NCBI GenBank assembly: GCA_014607495.2
Contig: CP053169.1
Coordinates: forward strand, 3,844,001 to 3,908,000
Length of the DNA stretch: 64,000 nt
Direction: 5' to 3'
DNA from: Carposina sasakii
Taxonomy: Eukaryota > Arthropoda > Insecta > Lepidoptera > Carposinidae
Part shown: positions 24,670 to 36,362 of the stretch, in pieces
Numbering within the stretch: the first letter of the stretch is position 1
Layout: each line of letters starts with the position of its first letter
The notes under the pieces: model-generated
The model's database searches: none
Seen by the model: only the letters and a program-made list of their open reading frames with translations
Told to the model about the DNA's origin: nothing
Program-made: the position numbers and the translations under genes

Positions 24670-27600
24670 ATGTCTAAACCTCGTCCACAATGGCAACTAC
24701 AAGCGTTGGCAGCTCAGCGTCGTGACAACGAATTGCGACGAGTAGAAGAACTACAGAAAAATGCTGACTACTTCGAGTCCAATACCAATAAGTCTAGGCA
24801 CCATGAGCAGTGGACTAAAGAGGGGTATTATGAGCGTGCTGCAAAGGAAGCTGAGGAACTGAGTGAGAAAAAGATTAAAGCTGCGTAAGTATGTTTTTGT
24901 TATAATATTGTAACTGTATATGTTGCATTTTTACCATAACATTACTGGAGCAAATTTGGTAAAGGTAGGATATGCAAAACAATAACTTAAAAATAACTTT
25001 TGGTATCGTCTCTACATGTCTGCCCGTGGGTATTGTACGAAGCGATTAAGGGTTCCCGGAGGTGGGCAGCAGCTCCTCCCGTGTTGACAACATAGTCCAA
25101 AATACAAACTGCGGTCACCAACCCATCTGCCCAGCGTGGTGACTGGGCAAATACCCCTCATGGCAGTCTTGTGGTGTGCCCTGGGGGAGGCCAGCAGTGG
25201 ACTGCAATAGGCTGATGTTGATGATGATGATCTTCTCTACAAAGTTACTATATCCGTGTATTTGTCTCTGCTTAGTCTACATAGCACTACATTTTTCTTT
25301 GTGAATTTCATTTCATGTAATAACATTGTTACCTACTAATTTGTAATGTAATTTTAACATTCTGTAATTTATTTCAGACAATTAGAAGAAAGACGCAAAA
25401 AGTTGGAGCTGATGCTTTTCCAAGAGAACATGCAGTATCAACAGGAAATTAAGAAATTGAATGCACAACCCAAATATTTTAGAAACGGGTAATTATTTAT
25501 TCTACTCTAATTATTTACCGCCTTTACTGTACAATAATACAATATGTATAAAAGAGTAATAGGATATGTATTAGGCTGTCTTTTCACCAGGAAAGTGCTA
25601 TGCTATGTTACTATGGCTCTATGTGATATCAATCAATCACATTCATAAGTCCATGTAATGTTAATGATTTTGATTGGTGAATATCCATGAAGAAGGTATA
25701 AAACTATGAAGGGACTATGAAGGGAGTCGTGTAGCAAACACGCTTGTGCTCCAAAATGTAACTGTATTAAAATTACAAAGACACTAGCACTTTTATCAGG
25801 GTACCAGGGTACTTATTTACTAAAGTATAATATTGCCATCTAGTGATGAGTAATTGCAGTAGTAAAATAATCTTAAACCATATTAAAAATGAGCAAGTAG
25901 TTTGACTAGTCACAACAATTCTATGTAATAATATGTAAATGGGCAGGGCTACAGTGTTCAATGCTCCCCTCGTCCCATACTTCATCCCTGCTCCGCGGCA
26001 CACTATTTTTGTATGAAAATATACTTCGCCGCTACTCCTCTTTTATTTCTTCTCCATGTGAATATCAAACACATCATAGCAAAGTAGCACATCGCTGGTG
26101 GAAAGGCAGCCTAGTAGCAGCCTAGTGATAATTTAGAATCTTATTAGTAAAGAGGATTGATTTTAATACAATGTTTTAATTTATATTATACAACGTAATA
26201 GTTATTTAGATTCTGTACTTATATAATCCACCACCTGTAATGTACCCTATACAATGGCAAATAAAGAAATTCTATTCTATTCTATTCTAATACAGTGTTT
26301 AGAACACTATAAATATGATTTTGTTGTAAGACAACATGTTATGTAATTAAAGACACAACTTTTGTGATGAGATAGTTATGTTTTTGCTGTAACAGTATTA
26401 TTGTGGTTTTAATGATTATGTTATTAATACATAGTTTTTAAAAAAGAACCAAGGGTAGGTAAATAGGACAATAATTGTTAAGTTACATATTGTATTTTTG
26501 TAGGAATTGAAAATAAATGTAGTTATTGCTAGATGTCAATGGTTTTAATGCTTTGCTGTCAAGCTTTGAGATAGTTTATCAGATTCATGTAGTCATTCCT
26601 TGACTGGACAATTTAGTGTCCTCAAATGAAAGTAAAAGTGTACAAATATTACAATAGTTAAATCGTGATTAGTTTTGATTTTGCTATCTGTAGAGTGAAG
26701 GGAATACCGTATTAATTATGATCCCACTTTTTTCTTGCTGTATGAAGACTATTCAATAAATTAATACTGAGGATACCTAATTGGAAACTTCCCACATTCC
26801 ATTGATGACACACACAATGGTATGAATTGTGACACCCACACCAGCACTATGTCTTCCAGATCATTTTTAAACGGCGTTCCTACGTCCATCTTGAAGGACA
26901 TCAACCAAGGAATCAGGGAGAAAGAGGAGCAGCTTCGACACCACGAGGCGCAGTTACGTTTGCATCACGCGTGGCGCCTGCGTCAACCGGAGATCAGGGC
27001 TGCGCAGAGCTTTATAGCTAATGGACAGCTTAAATCTAACTGGTTGGTGAATAGACTTTTAAAGCATAGGCTTTATGACTGACTTATGATCCTGTGTCCC
27101 CTAGCTGGGGCAGAGGCCCTCCACAGATCTCCGCCAACCCGTTCGGTGCTGAGCGTCGCGTTTTATTTCGCTCCAGGTCTTCCTGCTTTCTTCGCCTCTG
27201 CGATGACCGTCCGCCGCCAGGTCTGATCGGCTTTATGGTTCAGTACAAAAATAGGGACCTTATTACTAAGACTCTGTCCGTCTGTCTGTTTATTACAAAG
27301 TTGTATGTCATGAATCGAGACAGTTGATTTCCGCATAATTTTTTGAATGATGGCGCTAGTTACCCACTATACAGGGTGTAAAAAAAGGGTATGTTAAGCG
27401 AAAAGCTATGTGAGTAGCCCACTGTAATGAACCTATCCGCATTTATTTTTATTTATATAGTTTATTTTTCAAGATTGTATGAAAATTCCTGCGATATTTA
27501 AAAATTCTCCATACTATTGGGAAAATAAACATGCGATTTCGAGTCAAAAATTTTCAGGAGAGGTTCTCTACAGTGGCCTCTTCACATAGCTTTCCGCTTA

Positions 27601-30600
27601 ACATACCCTTTTTGTTACACCCTGTATAGATGACTACATTATAGGTGTCACTGTATGTATACAAAAGAATGTTAGTTCCGAGGACAGGCATAGGAGTTAT
27701 TCTATACCTACTATATGTCGATGATTTATATTACAGGATGGAACAAATAGTCGAGAAAGAGATACAGAAGAAGAAAGATGAAGAAGAAACAAAGAAGACT
27801 CTGCAAGAGAGAGACGTGTCTATACGCAGACAGATTGAGATAGAAGAGGACAGGCTGAGAGAAAAGGAGCGGCAGATGCGGGTAAGCTTTTGAATAGATC
27901 TTGGTTTATTTTATTAGCCATTATAGTCGATTCTGACACTTAAACGTAAACTTAAATTTAGTCAGGTCTGTCCCTCTCCATCCTTAACATAAATCGCTGA
28001 GACAAAAAGGGACAGGTAGGACCGATATTAAGTAGGCTTAAGTGTGACGGTCAGAATTGACCATATTATATTTATTATACTAATTAGCATTGTACATACA
28101 TATACATGGTGTAACAAAAGGGGCATGTTAAGCGAAATGCCCATTATGGAGAAATTATTTACATTTGTGGCTCGAAATTACGTATTTATTTTTTCTCATA
28201 GCATCTAAATGTGATAATATACAGGTGTTTTTTTCGTTGCCACCCTTAACGACGGGTATACGTACTTTATACATAAAATAAAGTAAGTTTATGCAAAAAA
28301 AAAAATGCTGGGAAATGATGTAAATTTAAAAATAATAATTTTTAATTACTTGATCGGGCGAAATTTATAGTGTCCAGTGTTTACGCTAGTTTTTTCATAG
28401 ACCGATATTAATTATTTCTCGGGAAAAAATCTTGATACACGCGTCAATGTGCATTTATGCAGAAAAACGCAGTCTATTTACTCAACATTGGACCCTAATA
28501 TTTTGGAAACCAGACACTTCCCAGGTATGCTTCCATGGAAAAAAATGATCGTGATGATGAGGAGATTCCGTAGTTGATGACCAAAAATCACCTGTATAAC
28601 ACATTTAATAATAGACTAGCGAGCGTCTACGATTTCGCCCGCGTGTTCAGAAATTTCGTAAATTATTGATCCCCGTGGAATTTCGGATAATTCTCCGGGT
28701 GAATTTTGTTACAAACACTGTGGCATGTGAAATATTATATCGATATACTTACTCGTATTGAATATGTATGTTTGAATATATTTACAGGAACTTCGCGAAG
28801 GTCTGCAAGAACAAATATCAGAATTGAGCGAGAAAGAAACATTTGTGAAACAACTCCGCAAGCAAGAAGAAAGGGAGATACTTATACTAAACGAACTAAA
28901 GTACATATCGAGTGAAAGAGAAAAACAACATGCGAGGCTTGTAGCTGAAAGAGATGCCGATATCGTAAACATGGGTCTTTATAAGTACAAGTTGAAAAGG
29001 AAAGTGATCTCTGTGTTGAAAGAAATAGAATTGGATTTAGAAATGTTAGATAGACTGAGGTCTGCTATGCAAGAGGTAATTTTTTTGTCGGTGATCGAAA
29101 TTATGAGTTTGTGGGGGTTTATTATCCCCCAAGGAGATTGGGCAGAAGAGTGCAAATTACACACCCACTTTTCATCAGTTAGCCTAAGTGCCACGTGGTA
29201 AGGGGTGGTGAAAAGGGAAGCGCTTCTGGCCCCACCGGGCGACTAGTTGTTGTTTGGCCCATGTATACAGGGTGTGGGTGACAGCCAGGCAAATACTGAA
29301 ATGCTCAACAAGTACCATTGTGTTTAGTTATAAGGTACGACAGTGTTATTAATCGCAGGAAATGTATTTTTGATTTGATTATCAGTTATCTTTGCTCTCC
29401 GCGCCAATTTTATCGGCCTATCCTGTCACTAATTAAATGGGCTTATTGGCTATTGTGTGACACATTGCTGCTTTTTTGGATCACTTGTGACTCTCCATTA
29501 GAGTTGATCAGTTTTTTGAGGGAAACTTTTTTTGAAAATCATTTTTTTTTGGTTGAAATTTTATTTTTAAGTTATTTCTATTATCTAAGGCCTAATTACA
29601 CGAACCAAACTATTTTTCTCCCGAAAATATGAAAAATAATGTCAGAAAATTTATAAATTTTCCTTCCAAAATTTTCAGCGTTTTCCGCCTGAGAATCATG
29701 GTCTGAAGTCATGGTATCAATATTTGCCTGGCTGTCACAAACACCCTGTATATTCCAATGATAGTGAGAATATTCGATATCGCGTTCTAGGATGTATTGG
29801 ACTGTGGTTCTGTCTTGCATCCGATAGGCTCCATTACAAGTTGTTAGATTCGAGGGTCAGTGGAGTCTGATACATATAAATATAAATACATACACACAGC
29901 CCTCTGATTACGTAAAAGCAATAGCAAAGCCGAAGCGGCGCGATCGCGATAATCTCGAGTGCGTGTGTGCTTGGCGAGGTACGGGGCGCGGGGCAAGGTG
30001 CGGGGCGATTAGCGCTCGTGCGCGCACGCACACACTCGAGATTAGCGATCTAGCGGCTTCGGCTTTGCTATTGCTTTTACGTAATCAGAGGGCAACTGTG
30101 TTCCTGAAACGGGTCAGAACTTCAGAAACATAAGGGAGATGCCACAGCCACGTTTAGTATAGCAGGATCAAATGTAAATGATCAGTGACATGTCGCTGAG
30201 GTGAGAGAATGTCAGAGTTCCTTCCTCGACTCTTACGACATGCACGGAAGGAGATGCAGCTGATGTAGTCTAGTGATGTCCCGCATCAGCACAGGACTGG
30301 CGCGTAAAGGTTGTACGGCTTGTTTTTTTTTTGGCAGCAAAATATGTGGAATATTTGTCAAATTTAACTGTGTACAACTTATACCTAGTTTAAAACTTTT
30401 TATTATTATGGCTTTTTATAGTATGTATGGATAATATTTTCCTATATTCTAGGAGCAAAAATCTGAGGATGAGAAAGTAAATCACCAAAGGAGAGTCATA
30501 AATACTGCATTAGAAGAGTTAAAAGAGCAGAGAGAGAGGGAGCGAGTGAGACAGAGGAACATTGACTCTATGTTCGATGGAGAAGCGAGGCAGATTAATG

Positions 30601-33193
30601 ATAAACAAGATAAGGTAAGTTTGTTTTTACCCGACTGCGCGAGAAGGAGGGCTATGTTTATCGAGTGTATCTCTATATATATATGCAAGTTTGTATGTAT
30701 GTACTTCTTTGGCGCTCTCTAGAGCCATAGAGGATTAAGATGTCATAGAGTGCTAATGTCATACTAACTGTTTCGACGCACCATTTGTCTTTTCGGTGTC
30801 TCACAATTCCAGTCCTTGTCACTTAGATTATATTATGTAATGTATAGTAATATACTACTTTACTAATGTATTGTAACGCAATCTAAGTGTCAAGGACTGG
30901 AATTGTGAGGCACCGAAAAGTCTAATGGCATCGTACTATACCCACGGGCAGGCAGGGGTGGTACAAACTACTCTGCCGGCACCACGCGGCTAACGTAATT
31001 AAAGCGTTTTAATATTGTAAAGAAGTAAAAGTACTGGGATCTAGAATCTAAACGCGAATTTTGTGTAATATTCAGTCGCAAATGCCTGTGCCAGTAAATG
31101 TGTTGGAAATGTTTTTTTTTTAATTCGTGTTTTATATTGTATTGCTCGTGTACCTTTACATAAATAAATAGAATACTTGACTGTAATCAAGAGTTTTTCA
31201 GAGTGCTTAGTGTGAGTTTTGCTAAATCAATCGAGTAACTTAACTTCCGCGTAAATCGAGCATACATCGTGAGTATCGAGTATCGACTGCATGCGAGTGT
31301 GAGATACCATTGTGCATTCGATTCGATGGAAGTTATTTCATAGTGAGTAGTGAGCACGCCGCTCGATAGTCAGCCGCTCCGATGGATAACCGACTAAATT
31401 AAAAAGTTTAAATAGACATTTGTGTCCCGTCAAAGAAATTACTATCACATTTAGTAAGATAACATTGTGTGTTATTTATAATATAATCTGTGGCTTTTGT
31501 TTACATACCTATGTTCTACGAGTGTTTTAATAGTTTTAATGATTTTTCATTTGTAATCTTTAATTGTATTCCTGATTTCCTGATATTAATTTTAATTTAT
31601 TTAATATGAAGACCAGCAACAACAACAGAAACACACATTGAATAACCTTGATAATGATTCTAGTTGGTGCACCACGTTACATACCTACCGACGTGTATGA
31701 TTTTAGGTGCAAGGATGTAGGTAGGTACTTATGTTATCCCCTAAAGTAACCCGCTGAGTCGACCTTACATTAGTGAGCCGGAGTAGATCACTACACATTA
31801 AGAATTTAAAAGCTGTCTTGGTGAATTGGTAAATCGAGAATTTGCATGAGTACCTACGGGACATAAAATATCGCTCATCTCGTGCTCGCTCTAGCACTTC
31901 TACACATCATTCAAGCAAAAAATACCGTGACGACATCACTTCTATGCAAAATAAACTCCTCAACGAACAAATACTTCCTCTTTCACTTAAGAATTTGTAG
32001 TGAGTAAATACTTCGTACGAGTGAAAACGTTAATCGCACTCGCTAAATCCGAACAAAAACGTACACTTTTCGATCATCGCGGCATTCACTAGTGAGTAGT
32101 GAGTGACGAGGTCACCGATTGGAAACTTACACTCGCAATTTTAGTTCACATAGTTAACCACTAGATGGCGCTCACTCAATTCCATATAAAAATGCGTTTA
32201 CTTTACGGCGATCGAGCAGCCAAAAAAACCGAGCAGCCAAAAAAACTCGCACTAAGCATACAGATTCGAGGGTCGGTGTGATCCGGTGGTATCGAAACTC
32301 TTAAAAACATTTAAAATATTTTTCTACAAACCTCTACTTTACCTAAACTTACTTTGTTTCTAGCTGTGGGCATTAGAAAGAGAAGCTAGAGCTATACTGA
32401 TGAACGAAGTAGTAACAACTCTACGGAAACAGGTCGAAGATAAGATAGAGCAGAACAGACTGCAGCAGAAAGCCAATGTGTTAGAGCGAGAGGGCATATT
32501 GGAACAGATGGACAGTTTCCATCAGGAAGTGCGCTCGAAGGAAAGAGATACACAGGTAATTTTTTATAGGGTGTCCCACTGCTGGGCAATGTCCTACCTA
32601 AATCGAGCCCAAACTTGTCTTGTCCACGCTATAGTGGCCCACTCTGGTTGGAATTTGTCCACATCGTCCCTCCATCTTGGCCTGGGTCTTTCCCATACTG
32701 CTCAGACATGGAATATCTCCTAAACTTCTGAGCAAAATGGGAAATACTTTAAGAAATTGTTACATTTTTGGTGTTATTAAAAAACTGCGTCTAAAGTTAG
32801 ACATTGTTTAAAAATGACATTTTTACAAGTATTCAAAGACTGTCAAATTTAGACAATGTTTAAACTCTTTTGTAACTACACTGTTCATTTCTAGTTTCAA
32901 ATTTCTCTGTAATATGCTCATTTCTAAAAATTTCGCTCAATACCTTTGATTACATAAAAAAAACTATAGTATTCTGTATTAATTTTCAGCTGAAAAACTC
33001 CGCCTACTCCACAATAACAGCTCTCCAATCACAATTGAACAGTTTAAAGCTACAACAGAAGCAGATAGAAGAAGCAGAGACGAGAGAAGCGGAGTTAAGA
33101 GAAGCGGCGCTTAACGAACGATTAGTGCGCACTGAGATTGCCAAAGCGCAGAGAGAGGGTAGTGCGCATTTTAGGGATATACTCAAGTATTAG
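24670..33193 (+). CDS. TCHP: Trichoplein-like coiled-coil protein, eight exons
   Basis: Exons with consensus GT..AG borders: 24670-24884, 25378-25488, 26845 (or 26860)-27042, 27737-27881, 28788-29075, 30453-30614, 32364-32555, 32990-33193 (stop TAG). All phases agree, giving about 504 residues (499 with the inner exon 3 acceptor); vertebrate trichoplein is about 498. The product is almost entirely charged alpha-helix/coiled coil, with no signal peptide or membrane segment. Residues 1-108 follow the trichoplein N-terminus (an LAAQRR-type start, NADYF, W..K..Y.R, LEERRKKLELML). Exon 3 keeps the spaced HHAW...NW pattern. Exon 7 carries EREAR.ILMNEV and KIEQNR, the best-kept family block, within the trichohyalin-plectin-homology region. 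Known family role: a centriole/basal-body protein that binds keratin in vertebrates and controls Aurora A and ciliogenesis. Arthropods lack keratins, so a centriolar role is the better inference. The weakest border is the exon 3 donor (GTTGGT), chosen because only it keeps phase with exon 4. CFAP53, MNS1 and CFAP45 are relatives but match less well from memory. Confidence 0.85.
25013..25232 (+). mobile_element. SINE with LINE-derived tail in TCHP intron 1
   Basis: Begins at ACATGTCTGCCCGTGGGTAT (head truncated) and ends GGACTGCAATAGGCTGATG with GAT repeats. Same strand as the gene. Confidence 0.85.
26264..26290 (+). repeat. TTCTA microsatellite in TCHP intron 2
   Basis: A short array of TTCTA/TATTC units following AAATAAAGAAATTC. 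Confidence 0.7.
27343..27720 (+). repeat. Repeat T split by MITE B, in TCHP intron 3
   Basis: GATGGCGCTAGTTACCCAC stands left of the MITE. TGACTACATTATAGGTGTCA, GTTAGTTCCGAGGACAGGCA and TAGGAGTTATTCTATAC stand right of it. Confidence 0.65.
27372..27624. mobile_element. MITE family B, copy 1, in TCHP intron 3
   Basis: TA-CAGGGTGTAAAAAAAGGGTA at the left and ACCCTTTTTGTTACACCCTG-TA at the right. The whole 253 bp is a near-continuous inverted repeat. It splits repeat T (27343-27720). Confidence 0.85.
28112..28205 (+). mobile_element. MITE family B, truncated copy in TCHP intron 4
   Basis: GGTGTAACAAAAGGGGCATG then TTAAGCGAAATGCC and GGCTCGAAATTACGTATTTA match one arm of family B. The other arm is missing. 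Confidence 0.6.
28222..28594. mobile_element. MITE family W in TCHP intron 4
   Basis: TA-CAGGTGTTTTTTTCGTTGCC at the left and AAAAATCACCTG-TA at the right, 373 bp. The left arm matches the element at 33.45 kb. The TA on both sides suggests mariner-type insertion. Confidence 0.6.
28612..28700 (+). repeat. 'CGCCCGCGA' fragment in TCHP intron 4
   Basis: GACTAGCGAGCGTCTACGAT then TTCGCCCGCGTGTTCAGAAA. It lies between MITE W and exon 5. Confidence 0.5.
29268..29748 (+). mobile_element. MITE family A, copy 4, in TCHP intron 5
   Basis: This is the best-kept copy: TA-CAGGGTGTGGGTGACAGCC on the left and GGCTGTCACAAACACCCTG-TA on the right, 481 bp. The TA on both sides marks a Tc1/mariner-type insertion. 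It probably moved with a transposase supplied elsewhere. Confidence 0.85.
29899..30094. mobile_element. MITE family C with perfect arms, in TCHP intron 5
   Basis: Outer arms of 38 bp (GCCCTCTGATTACGTAAAAG...) are perfect reverse complements; imperfect pairing continues about 40 bp further inward. The core is CpG-rich, unlike the AT-rich cores of the 23.6 and 39.1 kb copies. Confidence 0.85.
30098..30305 (+). repeat. Repeat P in TCHP intron 5
   Basis: CTGTGTTCCTGAAACGGGTC, GATGCCACAGCCACGTTTAG, GACATGCACGGAAGGAGATG. It follows MITE C without a gap. Confidence 0.6.
30628..30720 (+). repeat. Repeat Q-like fragment in TCHP intron 6
   Basis: TTTACCCGACTGCGCGAGAA, GGAGGGCTATGTTTATCGAG, then a TATGTATG run. 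Starts 14 bp after the exon 6 donor. Confidence 0.45.
30779..30929. mobile_element. Fold-back element in TCHP intron 6
   Basis: Two arms of about 50 bp (CTTTTCGGTGTCTCACAATT... and its near reverse complement) around about 50 bp of AT-rich loop. Confidence 0.75.
30931..31000 (-). mobile_element. SINE head fragment in TCHP intron 6
   Basis: CCCACGGGCAGGCAGGGGTG and ACTCTGCCGGCACCACGCGG match the reverse complement of the SINE head. The tail is missing. Confidence 0.65.
31195..32265. mobile_element. Possible 1.07 kb inverted-end element in TCHP intron 6
   Basis: GTGCTTAGTGTGAGTTTTGC near 31202 and AACTCGCACTAAGCAT near 32250 are inverted. Inside are scattered GAGTAGTGAG phrases. A 17 bp unit, GAGCAGCCAAAAAAACC, is repeated twice at 32214-32248. 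Ends are not firmly fixed. Confidence 0.4.
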
Positions 33194-33446
33194 AGATGAT
33201 TTCCCACTATGTTACATTTATTTTAAGAAAATATGGTACATAAAACAAAACTCAATCTTATTAAGGTACAATATTAAGTACAATTCAAAGTTCTGAACCA
33301 GATTGGGTTCCTTAGATAATGTACACATTATGATCAGAGTGTTTGAAGTGTATATTTGACACATAACATTTTTAAATTGTTAGCAGTGCTAGTTTTAAAA
33401 AACCAAAATGGTATAGGATACATTACTCTCGATTCGTTTGATCTAC

Positions 33447-33637
33447 AGGTCTTTTTTTGCCGTCAACGTTTCCGAATATATACTACGCATTTCATCGCAA
33501 ACACTAGAGACCATACAACAAGTCAATAAAAAAAATGGATTTTTTTATCGTTTCCCAGCAATTTTTTTTACATAAGCTTCTTTATTTGACGTCATAAAGT
33601 ACGTACCCTTCGGAAACGGTGGCAACGAAAAAACACC
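33447..33637 (-). mobile_element. MITE family W after TCHP
   Basis: Terminal inverted repeats of about 30 bp (AGGTCTTTTTTTGCCGTCAA / GGTGGCAACGAAAAAACACC). It contains AATAAA (33525-33530), the first clear poly(A) hexamer after the TCHP stop. Whether TCHP uses it is unknown. Confidence 0.6.
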
Positions 33638-33735
33638 CTACATATGGATCAATGAATATTTTTAGTGCAAACCACCGTACTCTTTCCGAGTACACAAATA
33701 ATTTAATAAGGAAAAAATGTGTTCTTATATGTATA

Positions 33736-34145
33736 CAGGGTATTTGTGACAGCCAGGCAAATATTGATATACTTCAGATCATTTTCGCAGGAAAATTCCA
33801 AAATTTTCCGACTTTTTTTTTCATTTTTCCAGGAAAAAGTAGTGTGGTTCTTTTAAGTATGCCTTATATAATGACATAAAAAAACGAAATTTTACCCTAT
33901 ATTTGATTTTTTTTTAAAAAAAAGTTTCTCTCAAAAAAGTTCAATTAACTGATCAACCCCAAAGGAGAGTCACAAGTGATCCAAAAAACAGCAATAATCA
34001 ATTAGCCCATTTAACTAATCACAGGATCGCCTGATACAATTAGCGTGTGAAAGCAATTTCCTGCGAGTAATAACACTGCCGTATAACTCAAAACAATGGT
34101 ACTTGTTCAGTATCTCGGTATTTGCCTGGCTGTCACACACACCCA
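33736..34145 (-). mobile_element. MITE family A, copy 5
   Basis: The left end CAGGGTATTTGTGACAGCC follows TA. The right end TTTGCCTGGCTGTCACACAC is followed by an irregular tip with a second ATACAGGGTA, so this end is damaged or overlaps another element. It lies just downstream of TCHP. Confidence 0.7.
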
Positions 34146-34149
34146 TACA

Positions 34150-35920
34150 GGGTACTACTGGGTATTACTTTATTAAGTGCAAATAAATAAGGTTTTGTGA
34201 TAGTTTAAGATGCTGATATTATTATTAAGATATTTTTGTATGAGCCTTGAGGAAGCAATATGGGCCTATACTCGTACAATAAGACGTGCGCCTTTCAGCC
34301 TCGATACAGTTCTGTACCACGAGTTCTATTGTGGCTATTAAGTTGGCGTAGGCAGACGTGCTAAACTTTGGCCTTTCAGTTACTTCTATGTGAGTTTGCG
34401 ATGCCAATGAGGAGTTCGACAAATGAAAGACAAAACATTCGTTACGTATGATCACGTATCCATTTTGTACCACGGAATGCACACATAATTTATTTAATGT
34501 ACGGACGTTTTGTTCTAAAGGTCAATTGTCGCATAATTCCGGAGCTATCGGTATCTTTTACGTATAGCAATTAACTGTGGGTTAAGGCGTCAGGCAGGCA
34601 GCCGGCCGTAAAAACAAACGTGTGCACATATGACATTCCTTTTATATATTATAAACTTTGGAAATCTCTTTAGAGATAAGCTCGCCTTTGTACTATTTCT
34701 TTTACAACTTACTGAGTTTCGAATACTAAGAAATATTGGGTTAAGGGCAGGAAATTGATAATATTAATAAATAAACAATTTAATAAGTACCTATTAATAA
34801 ATATTGATCTAATCTAAAGAGAGATGTAAGTGCAAAATACCTAATGGATTTACTATTAAATGATATTTTCTATATGAAATAAAGTGTGCCTTTGTAATAT
34901 TTGATCTATTTCTGTACTCATAGCTTAAGAACATCTATGTTTGCATCTATGATGATTAAATATCTGATATTTTGTTTGCCTCTTTATGTATATCTGCTAA
35001 TATTTATGAACTTGGGGCTATGATATATTTTTATAAGTTAAAGTGACTGATTTAGTTATTATATGTATTTCATGTGTTAATTATTTTAAAATAAAGGAAT
35101 TCGTGTTAAGTTTTTAGTTTTTCATTGAATTCAGCACGCCATGATGACCGACGAAGTATGATATTATAGACCGATGGGTCTATTACTATAAGGGCTTCCA
35201 CACATAAACACGATACGATACGACGTCGTGTCATTCGTGTCGTACCACGATGCGGCGTAGTTTTACCTGAGAGTTTTACGATGTGACGTCGTGTTGTCAA
35301 AGTCTACGACACGAGCAAAGTCAAATTTTCAACGCGACATCGTAATGTGCCATTCAGGCACGACGCCGCCGTCGATACAATGGATGATGTCTAGGCAACT
35401 TTTATTCCCGAAATTTCCAACGAGAAATAACGGATTTCTTAAAGTTTACGCGGATGTCGCGGACGGCAGCTAGTGTGTTATAAAATTTGTGAATATTGAT
35501 TTATTTTTACCCAATTTAAAGTAAATTCTTCTGGATAAGAGCGAGGTCATAAGTGGCGTAGGCAGCCAATGAGAATCCTAGATTATATTATTTTTATATT
35601 GGTTTTTCATTGATCGCGGTGGAGTCTAAGGGGGGCAACTACCCTGTCCATGTCCGTCCGTATCCGCACTGCACTACACGCCCCTGCTTTTGGATATCTA
35701 CTGCGCGATAATTGTGTCTACGACTAACAAAACGTGCGGCTACGCAGGCCAATAGATAAAAATGATACGGACTACGAAACGCGCAGTGCTACGAAGTTCG
35801 GTGACATTGATAAGATAACAATAGGTGAACGCGAACTTATCTGAGAGCCGAATAAAACAAACGTATTTTTTAAAATAAAATCTTATATGGTAACAATTAC
35901 CTTACAATCACAATCGTCTT
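34150..35920. other. Gene-free stretch between TCHP and Lim1
   Basis: 35185-35400 is rich in ACGACGTCGTG-type phrases with several inverted matches, perhaps a degraded fold-back element. GTTTACGCGGATGTCGCGGA at 35446 is a possible 'CGCCCGCGA' end. No gene seen. Confidence 0.4.
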
Positions 35921-35924
35921 GTGT

Positions 35925-36115
35925 CGATGCGGGGCTAAACTAGAATCCATCAGCTGCTTCCGTGCACATTGTAAGAGTCGACTAAGGAATTCAGGGGCGT
36001 TCGCTAAGGGGGCGCTAGCAACTTGTCACTGATAAAGTACTGCCATCTGAGCCCCCTACGCTAAAGTGGCCGTGGGATAACTTCGTGTTGTTGTAGTTCT
36101 GGCTACCCATGTAAG
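35925..36115 (-). repeat. Repeat P, minus strand
   Basis: CATCAGCTGCTTCCGTGCAC, GAGTCGACTAAGGAATTCAG, CTAAAGTGGCCGTGGGATAA are the reverse of the family order. Confidence 0.55.
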
Positions 36116-36135
36116 GACAGACGTGTATAGGTACG

Positions 36136-36362
36136 TATCGTCGTCGTCAGCCTATTGCAGTCCACTGCTGGACGTAGGCCTCCCCCAGTGTACGCCACAT
36201 GGCTCGATCTCTCGTTTTTGCCATCCAGTCACTACCAGCCGTCCACTTTAAGTCATCGGTCCATCTGGCCGGAGCTCGCCCAACACTAGGTACGCTCCAT
36301 TTGAGAACCCGATTACTCCAGGTAGGTATATGGTGTCCAAATGTGTAGGGATGATTGTACAT
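36136..36362 (-). pseudogene. RTE LINE 3' end (C-terminal codons)
   Basis: The minus strand encodes GRAPARWTDDLKWTAGSDW, the [13 protein letters not shown] block and VQQWTAIG, followed directly by TGA and a short GAC repeat. The stop codon is part of the microsatellite tail, as in RTE elements with almost no 3' UTR. Only the last about 75 codons remain. Confidence 0.75.

Noticed and set aside
24670..25491. Exons 1-2 as a separate CFAP141-like gene
   Set aside because: The ending resembles CFAP141, but exon 3 continues the trichoplein order in phase and GG|GTAATT is a usable donor. Kept only as a possible isoform.
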